Origin: a virus
DNA length: 59,709 bases
Reading direction: 5' to 3' (one strand)
IMG/VR virus record: IMGVR_UViG_3300024999_000116
Location: 1-59,709 of that record
Under the pieces are notes generated by a model. The model was given only the letters and a program-made list of their open reading frames with translations. It was not told the DNA's origin and made no database searches. The translations under genes were made by a program, and so were the position numbers. Shown piece by piece: positions 24,608-31,546 of the stretch. Every line of letters begins with the position of its first letter. The stretch's first letter is position 1.

Positions 24608-27600
24608 ATGGGTTTTTTTGGAGATTTAGGCGGTAGTAAAAAAGCCAGCAATTCACCTTCCGCAACAAGGTCAAGTAGAGGATTTTTTGATTTTGACGAG
24701 AACGGAAACATTGCAGGACAGGGGCTGGCAGCAATGCCAGTCGCCCCAAAATCTCCTGCAGTTAATAATGATATGGGAAAAAGTGCATATTTTAGACTAG
24801 ATGAAAAATTAGGTGGACGCTTACCTTTTGGTTCGGAAGGACCCTCTTTATCGGATGTTGGTAAAGATATTATAAATCTTCCTAGTATAATAAATAATGC
24901 AGGTAGACAAGCAATGACATTTGGCCAATATAATAAATTCGAGGATTGGCTTGACGAAAAACTAGGTAACACAGGCGCAACGAAAGAAATGAGAGAAAAA
25001 CAAGAACCTAAGTCTTTAGTTGGTGACTTAGGGAATTTAGTCGGTTTTGTTTCCGGTTCAACAATTCCCATTGGTGGCATTGGAAAATTGGTTGATAGGG
25101 GATTAAGACTTGCTCCTGCTACATCAACATTGGGAAAATTGGGCCAAGCGGCATTAAAAAGCGGAACGGCAGGAGGCATTTATGGTGGTACAGAAGCAAC
25201 GCTAAATGGCGAATCTTTGCCTGACATAGCCAAGTTAGCGGCGACAGATGCCGCTATATTTGCAGGTGGTGACGTTGCTCTAAGAGGTGCAGGACAACTA
25301 ATAAGCAAGCTAAGAAAAACGCCGCCACCTGTTGCTGCTCCCAACACGGCAGAATCATTTAGAGAAAAAGTTAGTCGTGATACTGAAAAAAAAGGTACCT
25401 TCTCTGAAAAGGTAGATAAGTTTAATACTCAGTTTATAGACGATTTAGCACCCGCCGAAAAGGTTGAGAAGAATGTTAGGGGCAAGTTGTCTAGTGCAGA
25501 AAATAGCCTTTATAAAACAGCAAGACTATTTAGAGGATCACCTACCAGAGCAAATAATATTATACAGAAGCAACTGAAACCTACAATTGAGAGTATTGAA
25601 AGCCAAGGATTTACTACTTCTGACTTGGGCGACTACGCTTTGGCACATCACGCAAAAGACGTTAATGCCGCAGGAATTAAGTCTGGATTTACGGATGATG
25701 AAATTAATGCAGTTATAACCAAATACGGAACTCCAGAAATGGAGGCGGCGAGACAGGAGTTACTTAAATATAACGACATACTGTTAGACGAACTAGCTAC
25801 AACAGGTGTTATTGATGCAACATTGCCAGCAACACTAAAGGCTAAATGGTCAAACTATATGCCCCTTTTTAGAAGTTTTGACGATAATAAAGTTGACTTT
25901 ACTAATGGTCTAGGAAGTTCACTTGTAAATGCTACTTCGCCAATTAAAAGTTTAAAGGGTTCCAGTAGAAAAGTTATCGACCCATTAGAATCATTAATTA
26001 AAAACACATACCAAAGTATCAATGCCGCAGAGAGAAATAAGGTATCCCTACAAGTAGCAAAACTGGCACTTGATGATACTACCGGAACATTCGTTAAAAG
26101 ATTAGCACCTGGGGCAAATAAAGATAGACTTAATACTGTCTATCTTTTAGAAAACGGTAAAAAGATTTTTTTCGAGGTACAACCTGACGTTTATAAAGCA
26201 CTGAAGTCTCTTGATAAAGAGAGTAGTAACTTTTTAGTTCGACTATTACAGAAACCTGCATCATTATTAAGGGCAGGTGCTACTCTGACACCTGAGTTTA
26301 GTTTTAGAAACCCTGTGCGTGATGTTGTTTCAGCGTTCGTTACTTCTAAATCAGGATTTAACCCTATAACTGATTTTCCGGTTGCTTTTTTTGAGGCACT
26401 AACCAAGGGTAAGGGTATTAATGTTAAAGGAGTTGGAATTGTTAAGCCAAAAGGACTATATGATAATTTTTTAGCCGATAATGGCGGTTATGGCAACATA
26501 CTTTCTATGGATAGAAAACTGCAACAACAGGCACTAAAGGAAATTAGTAAAGGGACGATTAAGGACAAATTCGTCGATATTGCAAGTGGAAAGTCTCTAA
26601 TAAAAGTGCTTAGGGGAATTGCCGATACCACAGAAACAGCAACTAAATTAGGCGAGTATAGGGCGGCACTCAGAAGTGTGGTAAGTAGACCTGAGGCGGC
26701 GTATAGAGCGAGAGACGTTATGGACTTCTCTCGTGCCGGAAGTTCTGTTCGTGAGGCTAATAAAATTGTTGCTTTTCTAAATGCAAACATTCAAGGTAAG
26801 TCGAAACTTATTAGAGCGTTCAAGGAAAATCCAACTGGTTTTACTGCTAAAGCGATAACTTCTATCTCATTGCCAACTGTCGGAGTCTATTTGATGCAGA
26901 AAAATATGGCTAACGATAAGCAGAAGGAATTAATCGCAGATGCCCCCAACTGGCTTAAAAGTAGTTTTTGGCTAATGCCTATACCTGGAACCGATCAGGT
27001 AGCAAGGATACCTAAACCGTTTGACCTAGCACCTGTTTTTGCTAACTCAGTTGAACGGATGATGAAATATGTTGAGGATAACGATCCGGATGCTTTTGAT
27101 GGATATATCAGGGAAACATTCGGAACAATGTCTATACCAACCATGATTACCGGCATAATACCGTTAATTGAGGGTATGGCAAACTATTCATTCTTCCGTC
27201 AAGGACCAATTATACCGCAACGAGAACAGTTTATTAATTTCTCAGACCAGTACGATACTAACACCTCCGAGGTAGCAAAAAAAATAGGAAAAGAAATAGA
27301 CAGTGTGACGGGTGGCGAAGGTACGTTTAAAAACTTCGGTTCCCCACGTATTATTGATAACACTATTCGCGGACTTACTGCTGGACTTGGTTCGCTTGCT
27401 ACCGGCGCAATGGATCAGATACTAGAAAGTACAGGAATGGTTGACGAAAAAAACAAACCAACCAGAAAACCGAGCGAGTTGCCGATAGTTAAAGCATTAT
27501 TGGTTAGCGATACAGGAAGTGGTCAGTCAATGACAGACTTATATAAGTTAAGAGATAAACTTATGCGAGAAAAAGGTTCTGCTGAAATAGGGAAAAACTC

Positions 27601-27799
27601 TTTTAAAGGCAAGGCAGAATTAAGGTTTGTAACGAAGGCAACGGACGATATAGGAAAAATTACTAAGATTATGCGACAAGTTGAAAACAACCCCAAAATC
27701 AATAGTGACATTAAGCGAAAGAGGTTGGACGAATTGAATAAGCGGAGAAATACTATAGCATCAAGTGTAATGGAACGCATTAATTCGGCTAAAAAATAA
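24608..27799 (+). CDS. Large internal virion protein with LPD38-like domain
   Basis: The 1063-residue protein has a Gly/Ala-rich amphipathic region near residues 150-215, an extended helical part (HHAKDVNAAGIKSGFTDDEI; WSNYMPLFRSFDDN) and a region resembling large polyvalent protein-associated domains (FRNPVRDVVSAFVTS; DVMDFSRAGS). It probably enters the cell with the DNA or forms the inner channel. No lytic transglycosylase motif is evident. Confidence 0.6.
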   Translation: MGFFGDLGGSKKASNSPSATRSSRGFFDFDENGNIAGQGLAAMPVAPKSPAVNNDMGKSAYFRLDEKLGGRLPFGSEGPSLSDVGKDIINLPSIINNAGRQAMTFGQYNKFEDWLDEKLGNTGATKEMREKQEPKSLVGDLGNLVGFVSGSTIPIGGIGKLVDRGLRLAPATSTLGKLGQAALKSGTAGGIYGGTEATLNGESLPDIAKLAATDAAIFAGGDVALRGAGQLISKLRKTPPPVAAPNTAESFREKVSRDTEKKGTFSEKVDKFNTQFIDDLAPAEKVEKNVRGKLSSAENSLYKTARLFRGSPTRANNIIQKQLKPTIESIESQGFTTSDLGDYALAHHAKDVNAAGIKSGFTDDEINAVITKYGTPEMEAARQELLKYNDILLDELATTGVIDATLPATLKAKWSNYMPLFRSFDDNKVDFTNGLGSSLVNATSPIKSLKGSSRKVIDPLESLIKNTYQSINAAERNKVSLQVAKLALDDTTGTFVKRLAPGANKDRLNTVYLLENGKKIFFEVQPDVYKALKSLDKESSNFLVRLLQKPASLLRAGATLTPEFSFRNPVRDVVSAFVTSKSGFNPITDFPVAFFEALTKGKGINVKGVGIVKPKGLYDNFLADNGGYGNILSMDRKLQQQALKEISKGTIKDKFVDIASGKSLIKVLRGIADTTETATKLGEYRAALRSVVSRPEAAYRARDVMDFSRAGSSVREANKIVAFLNANIQGKSKLIRAFKENPTGFTAKAITSISLPTVGVYLMQKNMANDKQKELIADAPNWLKSSFWLMPIPGTDQVARIPKPFDLAPVFANSVERMMKYVEDNDPDAFDGYIRETFGTMSIPTMITGIIPLIEGMANYSFFRQGPIIPQREQFINFSDQYDTNTSEVAKKIGKEIDSVTGGEGTFKNFGSPRIIDNTIRGLTAGLGSLATGAMDQILESTGMVDEKNKPTRKPSELPIVKALLVSDTGSGQSMTDLYKLRDKLMREKGSAEIGKNSFKGKAELRFVTKATDDIGKITKIMRQVENNPKINSDIKRKRLDELNKRRNTIASSVMERINSAKK

Positions 27800-27801
27800 A
27801 G

Positions 27802-27837
27802 GGAACCACTTAGTAGGGTGGTTCCTCATCCTCTTTT
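27802..27837. terminator. Bidirectional terminator ending the virion operon
   Basis: GGAACCAC (27802-27809) pairs with GTGGTTCC (27818-27825). T-rich runs follow on the plus strand (CTCTTTT) and, for leftward RNA, CTTTATTTTTT. Confidence 0.8.
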
Positions 27838-28019
27838 AAAAGTATACATTTAGGTGGATGGTTTGCCCACCAATAACCGCCATAACCAACCGAACCAAGG
27901 ACAAATAATAACCATAGCGGTTTGTCGGGGATTACGATAAAAGCCACCATACTACCAAAGCACATTGTAAAAATTGTGTAGATAAATGCCCAACGTAGAA
28001 TTTTAATCATCAATAACAT
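27810..28019 (-). CDS. Small membrane protein
   Basis: The 69-residue product has two hydrophobic helices (WAFIYTIFTMCFGSMVAFIV; LWLLFVLGSVGYGGYWW) and an acidic tail. It follows the XRE gene leftward with GGGAGG before the ATG, so both form one unit. It may be a toxin or exclusion protein; this is not established. Confidence 0.6.
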   Translation of the reverse strand: MLLMIKILRWAFIYTIFTMCFGSMVAFIVIPDKPLWLLFVLGSVGYGGYWWANHPPKCILLKEDEEPPY

Positions 28020-28029
28020 TCAACCTCCC

Positions 28030-28233
28030 TTAATTTTTATCAACAAACTCCAATATTTCTCCTGGGTTACATTCTAATGCAAAGCATAGACGCTCTATAA
28101 CTTCCAGGGAAACATATTGATTTGTGTTTAATTTGGCCATAGTACCGCCAGATATTTTAGCTTGTTTCATTATATCTTGTTTCTTTATATTTCTATCAAT
28201 CAGTATTTTTTGAAATAGTTTATAACTAACCAT
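28030..28233 (-). CDS. XRE regulator, YozG-like
   Basis: The 67-residue protein is a Cro/CI-type helix-turn-helix (IKKQDIMKQAKISGGTMAKL) ending in CNPGEILEFV, as in YozG-type regulators. It is divergent from the RAMP-like operon, and a leftward promoter (TTGTCA-17-TAATAT) overlaps the intergenic region. It probably controls that operon and itself. Confidence 0.8.
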   Translation of the reverse strand: MVSYKLFQKILIDRNIKKQDIMKQAKISGGTMAKLNTNQYVSLEVIERLCFALECNPGEILEFVDKN

Positions 28234-28322
28234 TGTGAATGTACCTCCTAAAACATATTATTCTATCTTATATATTTATATTAGTATATCAAAAAATATT
28301 TGACAAAACAAATATAATTTCA

Positions 28323-28350
28323 TTGACTTGTAAATTCAATATGTTATAAT
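28323..28350 (+). promoter_or_regulatory. Promoter of the RAMP-HNH-array operon
   Basis: TTGACT (28323-28328), a 16-nt spacer ending in TGT and TATAAT (28345-28350) make a strong extended -10 promoter 40 nt before the gene. Confidence 0.8.
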
Positions 28351-28390
28351 AATATATAAGATGTTATAGATTGTATATAGGAGGTTGGGC

Positions 28391-29023
28391 ATGGGCAAAA
28401 ACATTTTAACGGCAACAATCGAAATAAAAGGAATTAGACCTCTGTTATGGCATGTATTTGGTCCTGATTCTCTGCCGCTTGAAAAACAGGAGAGGACAGG
28501 AGTTGCCGGACACGATCCGGAGGAATGGCGCAAAACTTATGTAGCAACCAAGAGTGGACAACTATATTTGCCTGGTTCTTATTTTTTCGGAACCTATATT
28601 GCAGGTGCTAAGTTTATTAAGAAGGGTAAGGGTTCAATTCAAAGCATGGTATCAGCAACATTGCAGGTACTCGATGATAAGGTTTTGATTAACAGACACC
28701 TACCGGAAGATATTCACGAAAAACCGCATAAGTATTACAATGCTGACGAAGAATTGGTTTATATTGACGTTCGCTCAGTACGTAATCCGTCAACCAAGGC
28801 AAGAAACATTCGTTATCGCGTTGCAACTTGTCATGGATGGGAATGTAAATTTTCGATAATGTTTGACAAGACGGTTGTTAGTCGCCAGGAAATGCACGCA
28901 GCCATTATTGATGCAGGTAAGTTATCCGGCATTGGTGATGGTCGCTCTGTGGGATACGGAAGGTTTGAAGTGTTATCTTTTGAAATACAGGAGGAAGATA
29001 ATGCCAAGGAAAAGACCTCCTAA
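28391..29023 (+). CDS. RAMP/Cas7-like protein of the array operon
   Basis: The 210-residue protein opens with a ferredoxin-like strand (LTATIEIKGIRPLLWHVFG, from about residue 6). Near its C-terminus it has a glycine-rich loop, GIGDGRSVGYGR (about residues 180-191). Both are hallmarks of RAMP-type RNA-binding proteins such as Cas7 and Csm3. Proteins of this type occur in other phages without CRISPR genes. It is the first gene of an operon with an HNH gene and two pentamer arrays, so it is the best candidate to coat the array RNAs. ATG 28391 follows AGGAGG. RNA binding is inferred, not shown. Confidence 0.65.
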   Translation: MGKNILTATIEIKGIRPLLWHVFGPDSLPLEKQERTGVAGHDPEEWRKTYVATKSGQLYLPGSYFFGTYIAGAKFIKKGKGSIQSMVSATLQVLDDKVLINRHLPEDIHEKPHKYYNADEELVYIDVRSVRNPSTKARNIRYRVATCHGWECKFSIMFDKTVVSRQEMHAAIIDAGKLSGIGDGRSVGYGRFEVLSFEIQEEDNAKEKTS

Positions 29024-29291
29024 AGAAATATGGCAAAAGTTAAGGATAATAGTCTGGAATCGTGACGGAGGTAAATGTAAACACTGTCACGAACCAGTTG
29101 ACTTAAATAAATGTCACATAGATCATATTCGTTCTGGTAAACTAGGAACCAATAAACTAAACAATCTTAGAACTCTATGTCGTTGCTGTCATGTTTTGCG
29201 TGATGATGGGCGGCATAGGGGGATGATTAGTAAAGCACTTAAGGATGGTATTATTCCTCCGAATTGGCGGGAGTTAGTTTGGGGTGATTAA
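29001..29291 (+). CDS. Small HNH endonuclease of the array operon
   Basis: The 96-residue protein has a complete HNH site: CKHCHEPV, CHIDHIRSGK and LCRCCHVLR. It starts at ATG 29001 behind AGGAGGAAG and overlaps the RAMP-like gene by 23 nt, implying coupled translation. Its stop lies 10 nt before the first array. It may be the effector nuclease of the system or an unrelated passenger. Confidence 0.8.
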   Translation: MPRKRPPKEIWQKLRIIVWNRDGGKCKHCHEPVDLNKCHIDHIRSGKLGTNKLNNLRTLCRCCHVLRDDGRHRGMISKALKDGIIPPNWRELVWGD

Positions 29292-29300
29292 TATATATGC

Positions 29301-29395
29301 GGCGGGGACTGATTTGGAGTGGAGAGATATGTTTAGGTGTGGTGAGTTGGGGACCGGCGTGGTGCGGTTAGGTAGGGCGAGGTAAGATAGGACGA
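29301..29395 (+). repeat. Pentamer array 1 (GGNNN period)
   Basis: Nineteen consecutive 5-nt units begin at 29301 with no slip in register. All 19 start with G; the second base is G in 13, A in 4 and T in 2; the last three bases vary. Counting from GATTT at 29311 there are 17 units, matching array 2. Units 1-3 (GATTT, GGAGT, GGAGA) resemble those of array 2; later units differ. It lies in the 3' untranslated part of the RAMP-HNH operon and looks like a segmented guide RNA. Confidence 0.85.
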
Positions 29396-29397
29396 TA

Positions 29398-29458
29398 TTA
29401 TTGAAACAGGGGTAAAACCCTGTTCGCAGGAGGTGACTGTCCTGCGCTGATGAGATAA
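29398..29458 (+). ncRNA. Type II hammerhead ribozyme
   Basis: All core elements are present in circularly permuted order. The stem II strand 29398-29402 is followed by GAAA (29403-29406). Stem III pairs 29406-29411 with 29418-29423. U29424 is the cleavage-site base. Stem I pairs 29425-29431 with 29440-29446. CUGAUGA is at 29447-29453. Stem II closes through 29454-29458. The predicted cut is between 29424 and 29425 (GUU triplet), which would separate the two array RNAs. Confidence 0.85.
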
Positions 29459-29472
29459 GTTAAATAATACGA

Positions 29473-29557
29473 GTTTTGGAGTGGAGGGGTCGGGTCCGGA
29501 ATGGAGTGTCCCGGCGGGGATAGGTATGGTGAGGCGGGGTATGTCTAGGCGAGGGTA
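29473..29557 (+). repeat. Pentamer array 2 (GGNNN period)
   Basis: Seventeen 5-nt units start with GTTTT at 29473, then GGAGT and GGAGG. Every unit starts with G; the second base is G in 14 and T in 3. The three remaining bases are variable and after unit 3 differ from array 1. It runs into the operon terminator. After ribozyme cleavage its RNA would carry a 5' stem I remnant and end in the terminator hairpin. Confidence 0.85.
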
Positions 29558-29560
29558 ATA

Positions 29561-29596
29561 AAAAATAACCACATCTTAATCGATGTGGTTATTTTT
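29561..29596. terminator. Terminator of the array operon
   Basis: A perfect 15-bp stem (29561-29575 with 29582-29596) has A-rich 5' and T-rich 3' arms. It is bidirectional and overlaps the 3' end of the leftward XRE gene. Confidence 0.9.
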
Positions 29597-29801
29597 CGTC
29601 CGACACGTATTCTAGTAAGTCGCCTGGGTGACATTTAAGGGCAGTACAAATTCTATCTATTACCGACACGTCAATTCTGGTGATGTTTCCGTTATACATT
29701 GCATACAGAGTATTCTTATTAACTCCGCTTAACTCGTGTAGTTTAGGAACTTTCATTCTATCTCTGTCGAACATAATTTTGTCTAAATTAAATTTTATCA
29801 A
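29589..29801 (-). CDS. XRE regulator, YozG-like (second copy)
   Basis: The 70-residue helix-turn-helix protein (MKVPKLHELSGVNKNTLYAM; ending CHPGDLLEYV) has the same fold and ending as the XRE protein at 28030-28233. TTG 29801 with GGAGGTG at a good distance is the likely start. The two regulators bracket the array operon, and this one is divergent from the next rightward unit. Confidence 0.8.
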   Translation of the reverse strand: MIKFNLDKIMFDRDRMKVPKLHELSGVNKNTLYAMYNGNITRIDVSVIDRICTALKCHPGDLLEYVSDEK

Positions 29802-29883
29802 CTTCGATACACCTCCATGAAGTATATTATACAACGATGCACAAATAAAAGCAACTGAATTTGATATTTTATACACATAAGTA

Positions 29884-29912
29884 TTGACATTAAAGGTCGT
29901 ATATTATACAAT
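29884..29912 (+). promoter_or_regulatory. Promoter of the 29953-30845 unit
   Basis: TTGACA (29884-29889), 17 nt and TACAAT (29907-29912) lie 41 nt before the next gene. Confidence 0.8.
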
Positions 29913-29952
29913 AAAGTCAATAGAATTAACATAAATACAGGGAGGCAGAGAT

Positions 29953-30237
29953 ATGGAAAAAAGTTTCAAAGAATGTTTTGCGGAGTTATGCTCTGACCGG
30001 GCGAGTGATGCAATCGTATCGGCACGACAGAAGGATGCTGAGTATGTCGAGGCGATGGACAGGTTAAACGATATTCGCAATAAATTAATCCCACTATTGA
30101 GCGATGGTAACGAATTCCTACTTAATCAGTTACTTGATGCTTATACTCGTAGGCAGGTTTGCGAAACTCGTTTAGCCTATGAACAGGGTATGCGTGATGG
30201 ATTGCGGTTGAATAAGATAGTGGGAGGGGTAGCATGA
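29953..30237 (+). CDS. Helical hypothetical protein
   Basis: The 94-residue all-helical product (AEYVEAMDRLNDIRN-like middle; YEQGMRDGLRLNKIV end) resembles small phage/plasmid proteins without assigned function. It overlaps the next gene by ATGA. Confidence 0.6.
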   Translation: MEKSFKECFAELCSDRASDAIVSARQKDAEYVEAMDRLNDIRNKLIPLLSDGNEFLLNQLLDAYTRRQVCETRLAYEQGMRDGLRLNKIVGGVA

Positions 30238-30845
30238 ACGATTTGGTTATTATGAGTGATTTTGGTGTTACTTGTTTAAAGGGTGTGCCGGTTGTAAGTA
30301 GTCGTAGTGTAGCGGAGATATTAGATATTGAACTGAGTAACGATATGTTGTTGTATAAAAATACACACGTTGATGCCATTGGACTATTAGAAACCGCTAT
30401 GCTACTTTCTCTTAGGGATCCTGATTTATTGGATCGCAACCTAAAAATAATTGATTTGGCTACAGAAATTTTTGATAAAAAACATGAAACGCCTTTCTTG
30501 CTTTATTCTATTAGAGAAACGGTAATGAGAAATTTCTTGAATAGTAGGATAAAGGAAGTTGATGTTTGTGGATGGTTTAAAGAAAACTTTAGGAATGTAT
30601 TGGGTACTGATTTCGAGATAGTTAAACGTAAGAACGACAAAAAACACATTCCTGATTTTTGGCTACTAAAGAATGGTTATTATACGCCTGTAGAGGTAAA
30701 ACTTCACTCTTTTAAAGATACTGATTTAAAGCAACTACTAAGGTACATGGATTTCTATGATTGCTCTGAGGGCGTAGCGGTTGCTAAAAACTTGAAATGT
30801 AGTTTGCCGAGCAATATAACCTTTGTCTCATACGAGATTTCATAG
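30234..30845 (+). CDS. Rha-like N-domain fused to PD-(D/E)XK nuclease-like domain
   Basis: The 203-residue protein starts with a segment like phage Rha/antirepressor N-domains (KGVPVVSSRSVAEILDI). It ends with a nuclease-like pattern: Asp in HIPDFWLLKNG (about residue 146) and E-x-K in TPVEVKLHSF (about residue 157). It may cleave or bind DNA in regulation or defence. The exact function is not recognised. Confidence 0.5.
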   Translation: MNDLVIMSDFGVTCLKGVPVVSSRSVAEILDIELSNDMLLYKNTHVDAIGLLETAMLLSLRDPDLLDRNLKIIDLATEIFDKKHETPFLLYSIRETVMRNFLNSRIKEVDVCGWFKENFRNVLGTDFEIVKRKNDKKHIPDFWLLKNGYYTPVEVKLHSFKDTDLKQLLRYMDFYDCSEGVAVAKNLKCSLPSNITFVSYEIS

Positions 30846-30869
30846 CACCCCTCCGGGGTGTTTTATTTT
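30846..30869 (+). terminator. Intrinsic terminator
   Basis: CACCCC (30846-30851) pairs with GGGGTG (30855-30860) around a 3-nt loop, then TTTTATTTT. Confidence 0.85.
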
Positions 30870-30897
30870 ACCCATTACAGAAAAATTACTACAAATA

Positions 30898-30906
30898 TGT
30901 TATAAT
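30898..30906 (+). promoter_or_regulatory. Extended -10 promoter of the lysis leader
   Basis: TGT followed by TATAAT (30901-30906) is a consensus extended -10. No good -35 box is present, so an activator or extended -10 recognition is likely. Confidence 0.6.
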
Positions 30907-30930
30907 TAATTAAATATCGTCGTAAAAACT

Positions 30931-31026
30931 AGCAGGCAGACCGTCACCCATAGATAGACGGTCTCACAGGGATTGCGCCCCTGTGCCTGCTCTGCCAGAA
31001 TAACATTACTTTTGCGGTATACGCAA
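30931..31026 (+). ncRNA. Folded leader RNA before the lysis cassette
   Basis: AGCAGG (30931-30936) pairs with CCTGCT (30986-30991), enclosing two perfect hairpins: an 8-bp stem 30938-30945/30957-30964 and a 7-bp stem 30965-30971/30979-30985. A fourth hairpin TTGCG/CGCAA lies at 31012-31026. The loop of the third helix also contains TTGCG, so the CGCAA strand could pair with either, which would allow switching. The sequence CCCATAGATAG occurs in the second-helix loop region and again near 31037. No known riboswitch was recognised. Confidence 0.55.
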
Positions 31027-31059
31027 GTAAGTAAATCCCATAGATAGGGGTGGATACCG

Positions 31060-31251
31060 ATGGAGACAGGTGAAAGGTTTAGGGAATTAGAGAATCGAGT
31101 CACTAAAGTTGAAGCAAAGGTGGACTCACACATGGATGATATAAAAGAAATTAAGCAAATGCAGCAGCAGGTTCTTAAATGGATGGTTGGTGCATTGGGC
31201 AGTAGTTTGTTAACTCTTGTGGTTGTCCTGATTAATTTCATGAGGACATGA
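31060..31251 (+). CDS. xhlA: XhlA-like lysis-associated protein
   Basis: The 63-residue protein has an amphipathic coiled coil (RVTKVEAKVDSHMDDIKEIK) and a C-terminal membrane helix (GALGSSLLTLVVVLINFM). This is the plan of hemolysin XhlA proteins encoded with phage lysins. It probably sits at the inner membrane and assists lysis. Confidence 0.8.
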   Translation: METGERFRELENRVTKVEAKVDSHMDDIKEIKQMQQQVLKWMVGALGSSLLTLVVVLINFMRT

Positions 31252-31255
31252 GAGC

Positions 31256-31534
31256 ATGAAACATCTAAAACTACTTGCGCTGTTTTTAATTATTGGGATA
31301 GTCGCAATATCGTCAATATGTTATGCCGTTAATGAGAAAAAAGATATTAACCAGTTAACCGACAATCAACTCCGGTCAGAACTGGTCAGTATTAAGGGTA
31401 TAGGTCCGGTGTTGACCGAGAGAATAGTTGAGTATCGGCAGAAACATAAACCTATTATATTGAAAGAGTTGGATTTAATTAGAGGCATCGGAGATAAGAG
31501 GTTAGCTTTGATTAAAAAGAATTTTAAGGAGTAG
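31256..31534 (+). CDS. Exported helix-hairpin-helix (ComEA-like) protein
   Basis: The 92-residue protein has an N-terminal hydrophobic signal (LLALFLIIGIVAISSICYAV) and two helix-hairpin-helix motifs (SIKGIGPVLTERIVEYR; LIRGIGDKRLALIKKN) as in the DNA-binding domain of ComEA. Extracellular DNA binding is likely. Its place inside the lysis cassette is unusual. Confidence 0.7.
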   Translation: MKHLKLLALFLIIGIVAISSICYAVNEKKDINQLTDNQLRSELVSIKGIGPVLTERIVEYRQKHKPIILKELDLIRGIGDKRLALIKKNFKE

Positions 31535-31546
31535 GAGGTGGTTGGA

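Noticed and set aside
24604-25179. 191-codon minus-strand frame opposite the large internal virion gene
   Set aside because: It is Pro/Ser-rich shadow translation without a start signal.
29301-29557. G-quadruplex-only explanation of the arrays
   Set aside because: GG every five bases could form two-layer quadruplexes, but units with GA or GT keep the register, both arrays have equal unit counts, and a ribozyme sits between them.
29301-29557. CRISPR array
   Set aside because: There are no repeats of 20-40 nt with spacers and no cas genes; the period is 5 nt.
29333-29572. A 79-codon leftward frame across both arrays and the ribozyme
   Set aside because: It has no ribosome site, its Pro/Thr-rich translation follows from the 5-nt G periodicity, and the opposite strand explains every base as arrays plus hammerhead.
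30931-30991. Second hammerhead or purine riboswitch
   Set aside because: The three-way junction lacks CUGAUGA and GAAA and has almost no junction bases, so neither fits.
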